Shown piece after piece: positions 53,056-62,740 of a stretch of DNA of 64,000 nucleotides (positions are counted from its first letter, which is position 1; every line of letters begins with the position of its first letter). Source of the DNA: Dermanyssus gallinae (taxonomy: Eukaryota; Arthropoda; Arachnida; Mesostigmata; Dermanyssidae); contig QVRM01002152.1 of assembly GCA_003439945.1 (NCBI GenBank), positions 1 to 64,000 on the forward strand. The letters are read 5' to 3'. The notes below the pieces were generated by a model. That model worked only from the letters and a program-made list of their open reading frames with translations. It ran no database searches and was not told where the DNA came from. Position numbers and translations under genes: made by a program.

Positions 53056-54274
53056 CGAGGTGTGTTCAAAAAGTATCGCGACTTTTAAATTTTCGCGGGT
53101 TACGTATATTCGAATTTCGATTTTTTGTGGCGTTATGTTGGTACTCATGTCTCTCACTTATGCCGACAAGCTCGGCCAGTTTGAATGTTCACTTAATTGT
53201 TGACAGCTGCTTTGCTTGCACGTGTTTTGGATCGTCTTCGATTTTTACCTATTCAAAAAAATGGATCAAATAACCTGTATTAAATTTTGTGTGAAAAACG
53301 AAATTAAGTGCGCGGATGCATTCCGAATGTTGACTGTGGCATACGGAGAAGCTACCTTGGACCGAAGCAACGTTTATCGGTGGTACAAAATGTTCTCAGA
53401 AGGCCGAGAAGATGTGAACGACGAAGAGCGTGCCGGACGCCCGAGCACTTCAACAACAGACGAAAAAATTAATTAAGTAGAGAAAATGGTATTGGCCAAT
53501 CGTCGAATCACCGTTAGAGAAGTTGCTGAGGACCTAAACATATCGATTGGCTCGTGCCATTCGATTTTTATCAATGATTTGGGCATGAGACGGGTCGCCG
53601 CGAAATTCGTACCAAAATTGCTCAATTGCGACCAAAAACAGCATCGCATGAACATTGCTAATGAGATGTTGGACTCTGTCCGCGACGACCCAAGACCGAA
53701 AAAAGCGCGCCAAGTTCGGTCGAATGTGAAAGTTTTGCTGACAGTTTTCTTCGATTGCAGGGGCGAGGTGCATCATGAGTTCTTGCCACAGGGTAGAACG
53801 GTCAATGAGGAATATTACCTGCAAGTTATGCGCAATTTGCGCGAAGCAATCCGCCAGAAACGCCCGGATTTGTGGAAGAACAAAAATTGGCTTTTGCACC
53901 ACGATAACGCCCCTGCTCACACATCGTTGCTTGTGCGCGAGTTTTTGGCCAAAAACAACACACTAATGATGCCGCAGCCACCGTATTCCCCAGATCTGGC
54001 CCCCTGTGACTTTTTCTTGTTCCCTAAACTGAAGAGGCCCATGAAAGGACGACGTTACGCTACGCTTGACGAGATAAAGACGGTATCGAAGGAGGAGCTG
54101 AACAAGATAAAAAAAAATGTTTTTTTGAAGTGCTTCGAAGATTGGAAAAACCGTTGGCACAAGTGTATAATATCTCATGGGGATTACTTTGAAGGGGACA
54201 AAATAGATATTCATGAATAAATGAATAATTTTTGAAAAAACACAAAAGTCGCGATACTTTTTGAACACACCTCG
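53056..54274 (+). mobile_element. mariner transposon, copy 2 (same type as 21098)
   Basis: The ends CGAGGTGTGTTCAAAAAGTA and the matching inverse at 54250-54274 are complete, with TA outside both. The element is 1.22 kb, about 80 bp shorter than copy 1 because of a 102-bp internal deletion offset by small differences. Sequence identity to copy 1 is very high along the aligned parts, so both inserted recently. Confidence 0.95.
53263..54220 (+). pseudogene. mariner transposase, copy 2, missing the first catalytic Asp
   Basis: From ATG at 53263 it reads MDQITCIKFCVKNEIKCAD. A stop interrupts at about 53474 (KIN-stop-VEK, GAA to TAA type). The rest is open for 244 codons to 54220. An in-frame 34-codon deletion removes the segment that holds GDESWVYGYD in copy 1. 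CCAA sits at both breakpoints in copy 1 (21714 and 21816), so microhomology-mediated loss is likely. The second Asp (HHDNAPAHTS) and third (PCDFF) are intact and the C-terminus is undamaged. Confidence 0.9.
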
Positions 54275-54289
54275 TATATATATTAAATA

Positions 54290-55235
54290 GATTTTATTAT
54301 TTATATAAGTTCGTTATGTTAGCACTTTGGAGTGGACAATTGTCTCCGTGCGAACGTGTGATTACGGGTTCTCTAACCCAGGGTTAGCCCAGTTCAGCAA
54401 TGTGCCCCGAACAGACGCTGCATTTCCTCGTTGGATGTCAAGCGACAGCCTCTGACGCAAGAATTCGGATGCTCTCGAGTCTCCTGTTGAAAGATTAAGG
54501 CTTCTGCCTACGCGTTGAATCAGTTTGAGCGTAAGGGGGCCTGCAGTTCCCATCGTCTCGAACGCCAACGGACAAAATTCGTGCGGATAATCCACACTAG
54601 AATATTTCCTGCATTTGTTAGCCTCAGCTAACCTGGAAGCATGACCTGCTCGGTCCGCACCTGCACCGACCATCGAAGGGGCTAATGAGTCGGTTACAGT
54701 TGCGTCCCAAACAAGCATGCGGCCACGCTCAAAGGGCGTCAAAGTCAGGCCGTCAGGTCTTTTTCCGTCATCCCTCGATAGACCCGGGGGCTCTAAAACA
54801 CATGGGAAGCCGGCAGATCGAAGCGCGCGACTAAAGGTGTCATTTAGAGCGGAGTGACGAGCTCGTCGGCCTGCACTTAACGCGCATGATAGGCCATGAT
54901 GGGCCAACGCGTCCACAAAATCACCACAACGACATCGGTGGGGCACGACTAGGTCAACACCAAGCCGTAGCCCTGCGCTTATGCGCGTGGTCTCGTCGTC
55001 CAACAGAGTCCCAATTCGCGGACATGGTAAGGCGTGTAGCCAAGCCCCAGCCCCTTGACTACTAACAGCTCGAAGCCTGGCTTTATCGGCAACAGACGGT
55101 GCTCTATTAATCAAGTTTGCTAGTCGCTTTTCTTGTAGCGGGGTTGTCCAATTGCCCTGGTTAGCCCTATCGTCGGGAGGAGAATCAAATAACAACGACA
55201 ATTCGTCGGTCAGTCTTTGAAGTTCTATAGTCGGT
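54290..55235 (-). pseudogene. RT element with PDG-type nuclease-like C-terminus, copy 2
   Basis: This continuous 279-codon frame (55201-54362) is the clean version of the degraded region at 23060-23800. It reads AGAWLHALPCPRIGTLLDDE, LRLGVDLVVPHRCRCGDFVDAL, AHHGLSCALSAGRRARHSALND, then CVLEPPGLSRDDGKRPDGLTL and RMLVWDATVTDSLAPS. It ends FLRQRLSLDIQRGNAASVRGTL. The Cys/His cluster followed by RH..N, PDG and WD resembles a zinc motif plus a PD-(D/E)xK-type nuclease core. It is 5'-truncated (no RT remains). The 3' UTR, with an AATAAA on the - strand, ends at (TA)-rich DNA where mariner copy 2 sits. Confidence 0.7.
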
Positions 55236-55247
55236 CAGTCTTTGAAG

Positions 55248-55282
<35 letters not shown>
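55201..55282. repeat. 25-bp tandem duplication followed by (TA)n
   Basis: The unit GTCGGTCAGTCTTTGAAGTTC occurs twice (about 55205 and 55230), then (TA)n from 55250 to 55282. Confidence 0.85.
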
Positions 55283-55284
<2 letters not shown>

Positions 55285-55464
55285 TTTACCATATGATAAC
55301 GCAAGAAGCACATCTCCACATCGAGAATCAAAGCTACACAGATTGCAAACTACTACAAATTACTACTACTACGTTAACTTAACACGACATTTTGTCCTTC
55401 GTCTAGAGGCGTAACCGAAAATGCAGATTGCACATATGCACACAAGATAACATTACTACAGGAA

Positions 55465-55720
55465 ACCTTTTTTAGATGACTAACTGGAAAATGAAGTTGC
55501 ACACGCGGGCTGCTTTAGTTGTCCGAGCGCGGCAGTCCACCATTGTTTTGGCGTGCCGTGGCGTCCCGAGTGCGTGGTGCGGCCCAGGGAGACCTCGCAC
55601 GACATCCTTTGGAGCCTCTGGAGGTCCGCCAACTGCAGTGGCCGGTCCTGTAAAAGCCTTGACGGAATTTCGAAGCCATTTGGTTCTCTGGCGCCTGATG
55701 GGCAGATGATAATAATAATA
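55465..55720 (-). mobile_element. R1-like 3' end fragment
   Basis: The - strand ends CGTGTGCAACTTCATTTTCC, then AGTTAGTCATCTAAAAAA, matching the 3' terminus of the R1-like element at 3781 (GTGTGCAACCGCATTTTCC, AGTTAGTCCTCT, poly(A)). It is truncated upstream at about 55720. Coding content is unclear. Confidence 0.65.
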
Positions 55721-55790
55721 TTTAAGCACGCTGGGAATTGAACTCGAACCGGTTTTGTAAATACCGATACTGTGGTCGACAATAAAAATA
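55720..55790. other. Short spacer before the LINE
   Basis: Contains TAATAATAATATT and sequence leading into the endonuclease; nothing else. Confidence 0.4.
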
Positions 55791-56288
55791 GTGCAGTGGA
55801 ATTGCGAGTGCATTGCAACCTTGACACTACTCGCACCGACAGCTCTGGACGGCATTGATATATTAGTTCTGACAGAGACCTGGGCGACCGCGTCTTTTGA
55901 TTTTCCAGGCTTCTACGCCCTTCATTGTTTTGCTGAACAGGCTATTGGACCCAGACGACCCAGCGGTGAAGTGTCCGTGCTGTACAATCATAGAGTGGGA
56001 GACCTTACCCCCTGCCTTGTCAGCAACAATCTGGTCGCCCTGCGAGGCATTCGCTTTCGACTTGTAGTGGCCTACGTAACGCCTGCTGAAATAGAACCCA
56101 CTCTCGTGCTTGTTGAAAAATTAGTCGACGGTATTCAAACGACGCTCCCATCTTCTAGTCTTCGAATCGTCGCGGGAGACTTTAACGCTCGTCTCGATCG
56201 TCAGACTTCTAGTCCTACAACGGCCCTATGCGACACCCTACGGATGCTGGATAGTTACGCCAACATCAGTCCCGAAGTTAGAAATTAA
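55791..56288 (+). pseudogene. LINE APE endonuclease, N-terminal two thirds
   Basis: The 165-codon frame reads MQWNCECIATLTLL, GIDILVLTETWATASF (catalytic Glu), IGPRRPSGEVSVLYNH, LRIVAGDFNARLDRQT (GDFN), then LRMLDSYANISPEVRN and a stop. The last part (Asn/Asp and SDH motifs) is missing or out of frame. It is preserved better than most endonucleases in the window. The preceding + strand sequence has no ORF1. Confidence 0.8.
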
Positions 56289-56289
56289 T

Positions 56290-57560
56290 GTGCCAAACGA
56301 CCCAACACGAGCCCCCAGAAAATTGCCACTGTTAAGAAAACTCGACATTCAAGCTCTGCTGGACCGTTTTCATGAGGTTCTCCCGATTCCCAAGGCCCTT
56401 GTAGAGATTCTCCAATCCTCGATTCGGCGGCTCAGCATAAGGAAACACCGCTTTAGCTGCCATCCTCCGAACAGTCTGTCGGAAGACATACACCCAGCGG
56501 AAGAAAAAGTATCTTGAGCAACAAGAGGCCGTACTCCTATCAGACGCAGAGCGAGCGCCATGCAAATGGCTCACTCGCGGTGGACATCCTTTATGCCCTA
56601 TTGGCTCCGTCGCATTCGTGGGGCACTTCACTAAAGTGTTCGCCTGAAGTGACACAATCCCACGCTTAATACCGTTATTCGCTGCTGTCTTGGACGAAAA
56701 AACTACAGAGCAGCTTAACGAGCTCGTCAAGGATTTCTCCATAGCAGAAGTCCTGCTAGCTCTGAAGGGGCTCTGCTCTATTAAAGCCTCTGGACCGGAC
56801 AGTATTCGGAGCGAACATCTCAAAGGATCGCTCCTGTTCGCGTTGTGTTGGACAGCCTTATTCAACGAATGCGTTAATATGGAGCTTCTCCCCCTGAGTG
56901 GCTAAAAATATGCTATGCTACTGGTAATCCCGAAAGCCAGTGGCGACCCAACTCATCCGTCGGCCTGGCGGGGCATTGCTAAGAAAAGCGTATGCTACAA
57001 GCTGTTGTCCTCCCTGATAATGAGAAGGTTAACTGCTTTTAGAGGATGTTAAGGAGACCCTCTCTAGACAAGGTCAATCCTAGTACGCGGTTTTCGTCCA
57101 TTTCAAAACCACTTTTGACACCGCTCTTCGTAATCGCATGCTCGATCTGCCGGCAGAGGTTGGCCTTCCTTATAAAATTCTCAATCTAGTGGGGGCAATC
57201 TTACAGGTAAACTGTGTGACCGTTGACGATGGTGTCTCGGAATTGTCAGCGTTTTCGCAAACAACCGGGCTTGCTCAGGGGGACATCTGAGCTCGCTCCT
57301 CTTCTCTGTACTCCTGAAAGACCTTCCGAAACAAATACGAGGATCAAGAGATCTCGTCAAGTTGCTACAGTACGCAGGCGATTTAGCTGTTTATGGGAGA
57401 AGTCGTTTTCAGGTTCAACAGGCGCTAGCGAGGCGGAACACAGCCGTCACGGGCCTCGGGCTAACAATTAACCTTGCTAAAACGGAAGCATTTGAGTTCT
57501 GACGAGGGAGCAGAATGACACAGAACGATACTCTTCACATTAGAAGCTACACTCTTGAAA
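56290..57560 (+). pseudogene. LINE RT region, frameshifted (same element)
   Basis: The sequence carries LLALKGLCSIKASGPDSIRSEHL (56750-56825; RT finger motif). Then YAVFVHFKTTFDTALRNRMLD (motif A, with Thr-Thr-Phe-Asp for TAFD) at about 57085, and SQTTGLAQGD (motif B) at 57250. After a frame change come SSLLFSVLLKDLPKQIRG and LLQYAGDLAVYGRSRFQ (motif C, the first Asp of YADD replaced by Gly), then LTINLAKTEAFEF. Many stops. The QGD motif B again links it to the 2175/15870/37749/45320 family group. Confidence 0.75.
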
Positions 57561-57582
57561 GGCCCTGATAACGGCAACGTCT

Positions 57583-58029
57583 ATGAAAAGCCCACAGCGT
57601 CTATCCCTCGCCGCGGCCATCCGCCTCTTCGACTTGAAAGTTGCTCCTGTCGCCACGTACGGAATTGACTTAATATGGGAGCATCGGACCTTGAGAAACC
57701 TGGATCAACTAAACCAAGTAAAAGCAGCCTTTCTCAAACGGACCCTAGGACTCCACACGTCAGCGCGCAACGGACTCGTTTACTTATTCGCGGATTGTCC
57801 GCTCCTCACGGAAGATTTGAGGCGTCGTTTTAACCTTTCCCGCACCGCGGCCTTTGACGAATGCATTGGAAGATGGGAACGTAAAGATGGCCGAACTCGA
57901 TCCGGATTTATTTTTAACACCGGCGCAATGAGAAACGCGGAGCGGAAGGAACAGGACCGTACTAACAGACACGTGATACCACGACACGCTGTGCATGGTT
58001 TCTACCACACCCCATGTAGACGGTCTTAA
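57583..58029 (+). pseudogene. LINE C-terminal region (same element)
   Basis: The 148-codon frame reads AAAIRLFDLKVAPVATYGIDL, LDQLNQVKAAFLKRTLGLHTSARN, LLTEDLRRRFN and ERKEQDRTNRHVIPRHAVHGFYHTPCRR. This is a C-terminal pattern of arthropod LINEs in which the protein ends in an HGFHH-like motif. It follows the RT in order and lies before 3' sequence with no clear tail. Confidence 0.7.
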
Positions 58030-58034
58030 GTATC

Positions 58035-59050
58035 ATGACTTGCAATCATTGAATGAATTGGCCCGCTCATGGAAGCTTTTCATCCTAACATATACTTGTA
58101 TCACTTCGAGAGCTCTTATGTTGTAGAGTTATATTATTACTAATCATTTACCCATGTTAGCTGTTTTATGTCGTTGATACGCTACTCAACATAAGTGAAT
58201 AAATATGATGAATGATACTGTGGTCGAAGGCATTACTGCCCTGCTAGCCATTCCCTGCGAAGAGCAGCACTTCGGCAAGCGTTCTGTGGTTATTTTTTTG
58301 TGATTATTCTTTCTTGTTGATATGCACGGTGTTTAATGTCCACCTTAACCAGCGAGCGTCCGTTTGCACCTATAGAAACAATTAGTTATGCACACAGTAG
58401 AGTTAATACAAATACTCAGTGGGCTATATATATACAGTATGTGCATATAGCTTACTGTATATGTATATACAGTAAGCTATATGCACATCGAATAATTCAA
58501 GACAAGCCCCGCACACATGACGGCTACTATTTAGTCAACAAGTGCAACTACTGCCCTGGCCTCATCGAAACGGACACGTAACAGTCACAATGCGCATTAG
58601 CTACTTGATGTGTGTAACATATACCTAATGAATTATACGGAAAATAAACTTTATATATACTACTGCTAGAAGTAGTGCAGCGGGGTTACAGTATATCAAG
58701 CACATTATGACGGCAGGCGCTATATCTGTTAATATGCTGCAGGTTAGCATGTTATGTTATTGTAGCATGTCGGTAGTCGTACAAGTCGCAACAACAACAA
58801 CAACAATAACAATCGTAGCAGTACTAACGCAAGCCATCTAGTCGTAATAGTGAGTACTGGTTCTAATGATAGTGATGATGATCATAGTGGTAATGGTTCA
58901 ATCGCCGCAATTGGCCGCTTTGCTGACTGCTATTCGGATATGTTTCCTCCCCTCTCAATCTATCTAGCATCCTCTCTTCTCACTCCCTCTCTCTCTATAT
59001 ATACACAGATCTCAATCTCTCCATATATACACATTTAACTTTCCGCGTAA
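58035..59050. other. No recognisable gene apart from the hairpin
   Basis: AT-rich sequence with short open frames, (CAA)n-type runs near 58790-58810 and CT-rich sequence near 58970-59000. No motif is supported. Confidence 0.4.
58439..58488. repeat. Perfect 24-bp hairpin
   Basis: Arms 58439-58462 and 58465-58488 are exact inverse complements with a 2-nt loop, next to a short TA-rich run. Confidence 0.95.
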
Positions 59051-59051
59051 T

Positions 59052-59078
59052 TCTCTCTCGCTCTCTCTCTCTCTCTGT
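59052..59078. repeat. (CT)n microsatellite
   Basis: CTCTCTCGCTCTCTCTCTC run at the start of the low-complexity region. Confidence 0.85.
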
Positions 59079-59170
59079 CACTCCGCGTTTTTTGCGCGCA
59101 ATTTCTCTTGTTTGCTCTTGCTTCCTCCATCTCTTTGGGTGGGTACACGCGCGCCGAGGCGCGTGTGCAG

Positions 59171-59390
59171 GTGCCGCGCGATGTTGGCGTCCTCTCCACG
59201 CAGCAGCGGCGGCAGCGGCAGCAGCAACGTTCTAGCGAGAACAAGGCCGGAGAAACGCAAGGACGTCCAAAGGTGTCGCGCGATGTTGGCGTCCTCTCCA
59301 CGCAGCGGCGGCGGCAGCGGCAGCAGCAGCGGCAGCAGCAACGTTCTAGCGAGAACAAAGACGGAGAAACGCAAGGACGTCCAGACGTTA
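59171..59390. repeat. ~102-bp tandem duplication with CAG/CGG tracts
   Basis: Both units contain CGCGATGTTGGCGTCCTCTC, a GGCAGCGGCAGCAG tract and TTCTAGCGAGAACAA. Unit starts are about 59171 and 59273. The second unit is 12 bp longer through extra CAGCGGCAGCAG. The period and length difference are multiples of three. Confidence 0.85.
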
Positions 59391-59394
59391 CGAC

Positions 59395-60120
59395 AGACCG
59401 ACATAGAGAGATGGAGGGCAGATCAACACCACAGCAAGGAGGCTGTAAACATGTGGAAGCACTAGACGGAAGGGAGGAAGATGAGGAGAAGGAAGGTAAT
59501 GAAGGACGGGCTGAAGAAACGGGCTGGAGGAGGAGGACGGAGAGCAAGATGGAGAAGAACGGGGAGCAAGATGGAGAAGAAGTAAGGGCGGATAGAGGAG
59601 GAAAAGGCGACCCGGGAAAAGGAAGGGGAGAAACACCGGCAGGAAGAGGAAGAGGAGGAACACCGGCAAGAAGAGGAAGAGCAGGAACACCGGCAGGAAG
59701 AGAAGAGGAAGACGCGTAAGAAAGGGCGAGGAAAAAGAACATTACGAGGAGAAGGACAACGGTGGTGGTGATGATGATGATGCTGCTGCTGATGCTGATG
59801 AGGATGATGACGACGATCTCGGCCGTCAAACGAGGAAGGAAGGACCACTGCGCCGAGGTGGAGAGACGCAACGAAAAGTGGCAAGCAGCTCAACGCAATG
59901 GGCAGAGGAAACACCGGCAGGCAGGAAACGAAGGGAACGATGACGGAAGGAAAGAGCCAGGCGAGGGAAGGCAAGGCGGACCAACTAGAGAAAGACGGAA
60001 GGAAACCGAACGAAGCACAACGGGCGGGCAGCTGAAAGAAGAAGGCCCCCGGGGGCCGGAAGTATGTACGAAAGGAGAACATGAAGAAAAAGCCAGACGG
60101 GTGATCCGGTGGTATTGGTA
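59395..60120. repeat. Polypurine-rich tract, about 700 bp
   Basis: The + strand is strongly purine-rich (repeated GGAAGA, GAAGAG, GGAGGA), and within it (GATGATGATG CTGCTGCTG) runs occur near 59770-59810. The + strand frames here (59108-59719 and 59762-60121) are Lys/Glu/Arg/Gly-rich and the - strand frames are Ser/Pro/Phe/Leu-rich, as composition alone would produce. No domain is recognised. Confidence 0.8.
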
Positions 60121-61876
60121 GGAAAATGGCGACGAGCGGACGGGCGCGGGCAATCGAGGAGAGTCCGTTTTCATATCTGTTGCTGCTGCTGCTGCTGCTG
60201 ATGCCGATTCCGTTGCCGCCGCCGCCGCCACCAGAGGAGAAAGAGATGGTTCGGCGAGGAAAACCAGCGGCGGTGGCGACGGCAGCGCCACCATCACTGC
60301 CTGTCTGCCAACCCGCCCGACGGGCCGCCGACAGGCTAGAAAAGGATTAGAGAGACAGACAGACAAACGGAAGGACGGCAGGACACACAGGCTTACAGAG
60401 AGAGATATGGTGGACTTACGGCCCATCGTTCGTTACGGTCAGTCAGACACTGAAACAGGCCGATGGACTGATAGATTGCAGAGGACACATAGACTGATAA
60501 ATTGCAGTTGTACGTAGATGAGCTGCGAACGACGAGAGTCAGGCAACGAGTGACGCGGGCCAACGCGGGCGAGAGTAGTGAACGGCGTGTGCCAACGAAG
60601 GCCCCCCCCCTCTCCCCGCCGCCTGTGGCCGCAAGATTTTTTTGTTCTCTTTCCTACTGCAACGACGACGACGACGACCACAAGGACGCTGCTGACGGCG
60701 ACGGTGGTGGTAGTGGCAACGCTGCCGCTGCTGCTGCGGCTTACCGTTATCGTTGACTTTACCCGTCGGCCTCTGGCACGACGACACTCCTCGCTGTTGT
60801 TGTTGTTGTAGCGCGCGTCGTCGTCGTCCTCGTGGTCATCACTGACATTGCTGTTGTTGTTATTGTTGCTGTTGAAGTCGCTTCTATTGTGGTCCTTTGC
60901 TATCGTCGGTGCCGTCGTACTGTGGTGGTGCTGGTAGCAGCAACCCAAAGGAAAGGAGAGAGGAGGCTGCCCGCCCGCCCGCCCGCGGAAGAGGTCGTGC
61001 CAACGACCACAAGAAAACAAGGCCCGCTGTTGTTGCTGTTGTTGTTGTTGTTGTTGCTGCTATTGTTGTCTTTGTTGCGGTTGCTGTCGCTGCAAACTAC
61101 GACCACAACCAAGACCAAGGCCACTACACATCAAGGACGTAAAGACCTCCCAACGGTGTTGGTGTTGTTCCTGTGGTTGCTGTCGTTAGGGTCGTTCCTG
61201 CTGTGTAGTTCCTGTGGTTGTCATCATCATCATCATGTAGTTGTTATCTTTATAGTTGCCTTTCTCGTTATCCCTGACAATGCCACAGCAGCAACAGCAG
61301 CAGCAGCAGTATCAGCAACAACGACAACAACAGCAGCAACAACAACAACAACATAAGCAATGACAACGACAGTCAATTAATGTTGGGCCGTCGCCCGTGC
61401 GATGGGACATTCGACACAGCACAAGCGCACTATCGCGTCAATCTAAGTTTTGCTCGTGACCCGATAGAACACACCACTTTCACGCTTTGACAACAATAAT
61501 AACAACAGCAGAAACAACAGCAGCAACAGCAACACAAAGCAACGACGACAACAACAGCAATAGCAACAACAACAACAACCACCACAACATCATCAACATA
61601 AACAACTGCATAAACGACGAGAACAACAATTGCAATAACATAAAGAACAACAATGACATCGACAACAACAACAACCCTCACGATTATCAGTGTCACGAGG
61701 GGAACGACGAAAACGACGGCAGGAACCACAACAACAACAACAACAACAACAACAACGGCAAAAACAAAGAGGGTAACAACAATAGCATCAGCAGCAACAG
61801 CAGCAATAACAACAATAACAACAAAAACCGCCCGCCTTCTCTAACACTACCGCCAAGACCGCCGCCCGATCCCTGG

Positions 61877-61907
<31 letters not shown>

Positions 61908-62010
61908 ATTACCAACGAGAGCATCAAAAAGAGTTTCTTGTCCGTCTTTTTGTCTGCGTCGCCCGTGTCAGCGCCGTCTCCACTGTCTCACTCAGTACAC
62001 CATGACCACC
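60120..62010. repeat. Trinucleotide-repeat region (GCT/GTT, CAG/CAA, AAC)
   Basis: It contains many short CTG/CAG, GTT/AAC, GAC and CAT runs: (GCT)n near 60180, GTT-rich stretches at 60795-60870 and 61020-61090, CAG/CAA at 61280-61354, AAC/CAA at 61490-61850. The repeats give long frames on both strands (Leu/Val-rich or Asn/Gln/Thr-rich) without any non-repetitive domain. I do not call a gene. Confidence 0.8.
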
Positions 62011-62033
62011 CCCTGTGGTCACCACCATCTCGC

Positions 62034-62180
62034 GAGGTCGCGACTGTCTCTGTGCCAGTTTGACCCCAATCTCAGCTCACCAGTCACCAAATAAAAACAG
62101 CTGTCACTACGTTTGCTTTATTCTGTTTTATTGCTAGGTTGCATTATTCGATGTATTATTGCCAATAAACCCTACCTTAA
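62034..62180 (+). terminator. Possible polyadenylation signals
   Basis: AATAAA occurs at 62090-62095 and again at 62164-62169, after a compositionally normal stretch that breaks the trinucleotide repeats. A 3' end of a + strand transcript is possible, but no coding exon upstream is recognised. Confidence 0.3.
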
Positions 62181-62705
62181 CTGTTACTACTACTACTACT
62201 ACTAAAAAAAATCCTTTCGGGGCTGTTACTACTACTACTACAACTACTGCTACTGCCAGCAACAACAACAACAACCACCGCAGTAGCAACAAGAATACTA
62301 GCAACAACAACAACATAATCAGCAACCGCTGCACGTTCTACAGAGCTCAACCTCTCTGATTTACTACTGAGTAGTACTATTTAGTACTGTTACAGCCTGC
62401 GTCACATTCGTCCGTTCGTCACATTCGGAAAACGCACGCACGTCGCCAAGCAGCCCCGTTTGCGCTCTGTGCTGCCTCTGCTGCTGTTGCTGCTGCCGCG
62501 ACTGCGAACCGCTTCCACTGCCATTGCGACTGCTGCTTTCCTTACCCTCTTCTCTTTCTTGCGCCCTCTCGTTTCGTGCGCCCACCACCACCATCACCAC
62601 CACCACCATCTAAACACCATACGCCCTTTCTCCACTGGCCGCCCGGCGCTCCGCTGGCGGCGGAAGCGGCAAATCCTTATGGGCCCTATTCGACCCTACC
62701 TCACT

Positions 62706-62740
<35 letters not shown>

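Noticed and set aside
59035..61356. Open frames up to 278 codons on both strands in the repeat region
   Set aside because: They are low-complexity (Ser/Pro/Leu, Lys/Glu/Gly, Asn/Gln) and follow from base composition. No non-repetitive domain or splice structure supports a gene.
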